Below, piece after piece: positions 7,344-9,094 of a DNA stretch of 9,094 nt. Origin of the DNA: Methylobacterium sp. (GTDB lineage: Bacteria; Pseudomonadota; Alphaproteobacteria; Rhizobiales; Beijerinckiaceae); contig JAJKJG010000065.1 of NCBI GenBank assembly GCA_021154065.1, positions 1-9,094 on the forward strand, read 5' to 3'. Position numbers and translations under genes: made by a program. The notes below the pieces were generated by a model, which was not told the DNA's origin, searched no databases, and saw only the letters and a list, made by a program, of their open reading frames with translations. Each line of letters starts with the position of its first letter. Position 1 is the stretch's first letter.

Positions 7344-8045
7344 ATGGCGCAAGATTTGTCTGACCGCGTCTTCGTCGTGACAGGAGCGTCCGGCAATCTC
7401 GGACGCGCCGTCGCAGCCGCGCTGGCGAAGGCCGGCGCGATCCGGATTCTGCTCGATCGCTCGCCGGTTGCGGATCGCTGGGCCGGATCGGACCGCACCC
7501 TGGCCGTGGGCGGCCTCGACCTGACGAACCTCGACGCGATCGCGGCCGTGCTGGATCAAGCGATCGCACGGTTCGGCCGGCTCGATGGCCTCGTCGCGAC
7601 GGCCGGGGCTTACACCGGGGGCACGCCTGTTCACGCCCAGAGCTGGGCCGACTGGAACGGCATGCTCGCCGCCAATCTCCAGACGGCCGTCGCGGCTTGT
7701 CAGGCGGCCATTCCCCGCCTTCTCGACCGCGGCGGGCGGATCGTCACGGTGGGCGCGCGGGGCGGCGTCGCCGGGGGCGCCGGAACGGCGGCTTACGCGG
7801 CCTCGAAGGCGGGCGTGATGCGTCTGACCGAGAGCCTCTCGGAGGAGTTGAAGGACAAGGGCGTCACCGTGAACTGCGTCATGCCGAGCATCATCGATAC
7901 GCCCCAGAACCGAGCCGCCATGCCGACGGCCGACGCCGCGCGATGGGTTCCGCCGGAGGACATCGCGGCTGTCATTCTGTTTCTGCTTTCGGGCGCGGCG
8001 CGCTCCGTCACCGGCGCCCTGATTCCGATTTACGGGCGGGCCTGA
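7344..8045 (+). CDS. Short-chain dehydrogenase/reductase, classical type with Ala in place of the catalytic Ser
   Basis: 233-residue NAD(P)-dependent oxidoreductase, soluble, substrate unknown. The nucleotide-binding motif is TGASGNLG (13-20). Asp38 at the end of the second strand suggests NAD(H) preference. The NNAG region is altered to ATAG, and the active-site Asn is Asn111. The YxxxK pair is Tyr151 and Lys155. Thirteen residues before Tyr151, where FabG and most family members have the catalytic Ser, this protein has Ala138 (VTVGARGG). My memory is that a rhizobial subgroup ending SIIDTPxNR plus VTGA(L)xPxxGR also lacks this Ser; the window has SIIDTPQNR and VTGALIPIYGRA, so it may be a subgroup trait. 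ATG 7344 has a strong GGAGG site seven bases upstream (7332-7336) and is preferred over ATG 7311. The gene ends 16 bases inside the convergent response regulator gene. A fatty-acid or ketoacyl role is not supported beyond general family similarity. Confidence 0.92.
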   Translation: MAQDLSDRVFVVTGASGNLGRAVAAALAKAGAIRILLDRSPVADRWAGSDRTLAVGGLDLTNLDAIAAVLDQAIARFGRLDGLVATAGAYTGGTPVHAQSWADWNGMLAANLQTAVAACQAAIPRLLDRGGRIVTVGARGGVAGGAGTAAYAASKAGVMRLTESLSEELKDKGVTVNCVMPSIIDTPQNRAAMPTADAARWVPPEDIAAVILFLLSGAARSVTGALIPIYGRA

Positions 8046-8425
8046 GCGTTCTCGCGGAGCGCCTGCAACAGGTTCTGCCGCAAGTCGCGCTGCGCGAACG
8101 GCTTCTGCATGACGGGCCGGTCGCGGTAGAGGTCCTTGATTCCGGCGCTGCCGTAGCCGGTGGAGAAGATGAACGGAACCTTCCGCTCGACCAGCGCCGC
8201 CGCGACAGGGTAGATCGGCTCCCCGGCGACGTTGACGTCGAGAATGGCCACGTCGAGGGCTTCGCCCTGCGCCAGCTCGAGCGCGGTCCCGAGCCGCGCC
8301 GCCGGGCCGACGACATCGCAGCCGAGATCCAACAGCATGTCCTCCAGGAGCAGCGAAATCGCCGCCTCATCCTCGACCACGAGAACCCGGAGCCCGTTCA
8401 TGTCGCCGCGCGGCGTGTCGTGCAT
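8030..8425 (-). CDS. Single-domain response regulator (receiver only, FAT GUY type)
   Basis: 131 residues, a stand-alone CheY-like receiver with no output domain. It begins LRVLVVEDEAAISLLLEDML, with acidic-pocket residues Glu18 and Asp19. The phosphoacceptor is Asp63 in VAILDVNVAG, the switch Thr is Thr89, and the conserved Lys is Lys108 in QKPF. The segment PFIFSTGYG (84-92) matches the FAT GUY class of alphaproteobacterial single-domain regulators, which usually pair with HWE or HisKA_2 sensor kinases. No kinase is in the window, so it is an orphan here. ATG 8425 is preferred because GGGAG lies ten bases upstream (8436-8440); ATG 8401 is a possible alternative giving MNGLRVLVVEDE. Longer versions add an Arg/Cys-rich stretch unlike the family. 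The stop overlaps the end of the convergent SDR gene by 16 bases. It may act as a phosphate sink or bind a partner protein; the pathway is unknown. Confidence 0.92.
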   Translation of the reverse strand: MHDTPRGDMNGLRVLVVEDEAAISLLLEDMLLDLGCDVVGPAARLGTALELAQGEALDVAILDVNVAGEPIYPVAAALVERKVPFIFSTGYGSAGIKDLYRDRPVMQKPFAQRDLRQNLLQALRENAQARP

Positions 8426-8726
8426 TACGGTCGTACTCCCGTCACGGCGTCCTGAGGCAGATCGGCGCGAGGCGCCCCAGGCGGGGGAGCCATACTGGCC
8501 GCACCGCCGCGGCGCGTCGGAGAGCCCCAAGTCATCGCATCGAAGGCAGCGCACCGGACACACCGCGTTCCGGCGGCCTCTCGATGGCCTCTCCCCACAT
8601 CCGCGTCAAGCCCTGCGGGGAAGGGCCTGGCTGCGCGTCACGCACGAGATGGCTGGTCTCGGTGATCGGGCCTTGCGATCGGCCCATCGTTCGCGACATA
8701 TGAGCCGCCCCGGAGCGTGCCGCCCC
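8426..8726. other. Divergent intergenic region between the response regulator and the TerB gene
   Basis: These 301 bases should hold the promoters of both divergent genes. I find no clear -35/-10 pair and no EcfG-type GGAAC/CGTT pair. A small inverted repeat, GGGCC (8668-8672) with GGCCC (8681-8685), encloses an eight-base loop, and GATCGG occurs twice, 13 bases apart (8664-8669 and 8677-8682). Neither is followed by a T run. A 39-codon frame at 8584-8703 is listed separately. Nothing resembles a tRNA or a known riboswitch. Confidence 0.5.
8584..8703 (+). CDS. Possible small ORF, 39 residues
   Basis: An ATG-started frame beginning MASPHIRVKPCGEGPG and ending IVRDI with TGA. I do not recognise it. 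It has three Cys residues (PCGEGPGCAS and GPCDR) and no membrane segment. No good ribosome binding site precedes ATG 8584. Its TGA overlaps an in-frame upstream ATG of the TerB gene (8700) as ATGA, which would allow coupling if both were used. Both facts may be chance in a short GC-rich stretch. It could equally be untranslated leader of the TerB gene. Confidence 0.2.
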   Translation: MASPHIRVKPCGEGPGCASRTRWLVSVIGPCDRPIVRDI

Positions 8727-9094
8727 ATGTCCTTCGCCTCGCGCCTCGTCGAACTTGTGACCGGGATCTCCCGATCGTCGCCTGCGGACGACGCTCTGGA
8801 AGCCCTCGAAACGGATGAGCGGATCGCCGCGGCCGCGCTCCTCGTGCATGTCGCGCGGGCCGATGGGGACCTCGCGGAAGCCGAGCGGGATCGGCTCCTC
8901 GGGTTGCTCCAGTCGCACTTCGGCCTGACGCCCGAGCAGTGCAAGCGTTTTTTCGAGCGCGCGGACGAGGCGGATCTGGCGACCGACGATGTCGCTTCGC
9001 TGGTCGAACTGATGGGGCATGACGTCGAACCGGCCGAGCGCCGGCGCCTGCTCGGCATGGCTTACGTGGTGGCGTCCGCCGATGGGCGGCTGCA
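8727..9094 (+). CDS. TerB-family protein, 5' portion (runs off the window end)
   Basis: The visible 122 residues are helical and acidic. They match the TerB/DjlA-N-like fold of alphaproteobacteria: AAAALLVHVARADGDLAEAE (35-54) forms the first Asp-Gly repeat and AYVVASADGRL (112-122) the second, with an RDRLLGLLQSHFGL segment between. TerB-fold proteins are named for tellurite resistance but are widespread; two acidic DG motifs bind metal in TerB itself. Here the gene stands alone with no terC, terD or terZ, so a tellurite role is not implied and a general stress or envelope-linked function is as likely. ATG 8727 is preferred because GGAG (8712-8715) lies 11 bases upstream and the N-terminus SFASRLVELVTG is family-like. 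An in-frame ATG at 8700 would add nine residues. The frame is open to the last base, so the gene continues beyond the window. Confidence 0.87.
   Translation, partial: MSFASRLVELVTGISRSSPADDALEALETDERIAAAALLVHVARADGDLAEAERDRLLGLLQSHFGLTPEQCKRFFERADEADLATDDVASLVELMGHDVEPAERRRLLGMAYVVASADGRL

Noticed and set aside
7122..7634. 170-codon minus-strand frame over the SDR 5' end
   Set aside because: Most of it mirrors the SDR coding sequence, and its Arg-rich composition is typical of GC-rich antisense frames.
8532..9058. Two long minus-strand frames at the right end of the window
   Set aside because: They are antisense to the TerB-family gene, whose DG motifs and helical pattern make the plus strand the coding one.

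Overview
The window is a high-GC chromosomal stretch that reads as an alphaproteobacterium, most likely from the Hyphomicrobiales (Rhizobiales). Three things support this: the style of the predicted proteins, a FAT GUY-type single-domain response regulator, and a perfect full-length CtrA recognition site (TTAA-N7-TTAAC). I cannot name the genus from sequence alone. No transposase, phage gene, tRNA, rRNA or CRISPR array is visible, and gene content is mainly housekeeping.

Layout. Bases 2-1851 (+) hold the 3' part of bioB and a complete bioA, joined by a 4-base stop/start overlap; both belong to biotin synthesis. They converge on ppdK (1894-4572, -), pyruvate phosphate dikinase, with only 42 bases between. 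Upstream of ppdK on the same strand are a membrane acyltransferase of the OafA/acyltransferase-3 family (4728-5879, -) and a membrane-anchored lytic transglycosylase-like protein (5987-7051, -). A 292-base divergent intergenic region (7052-7343) carries the CtrA box and precedes a short-chain dehydrogenase (7344-8045, +). The SDR gene overlaps tail to tail by 16 bases with a receiver-only response regulator (8030-8425, -). A 301-base divergent region then leads to a TerB-family gene (8727 to the window end, +).

Working together: bioB and bioA are a translationally coupled biotin unit. The transglycosylase and acyltransferase both act at the envelope and lie in tandem, but the 107-base gap does not prove an operon. 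ppdK is a central carbon enzyme (PEP/pyruvate interconversion) with its own 155-base leader, which contains an interrupted palindrome and a hairpin over the ribosome binding site.

The most notable observation is an in-frame TAA at codon 328 of ppdK, where family members have a Glu codon. The reading frame is otherwise intact on both sides. The stop falls inside the ATP-grasp domain, before the ATP-binding Glu/Gln/Arg residues. As written, the enzyme would be split and probably inactive; a base-calling error beside a homopolymer is the main alternative. The second is the CtrA box directly upstream of the transglycosylase gene, suggesting cell-cycle control of wall remodelling. I found no convincing undescribed multi-gene system.
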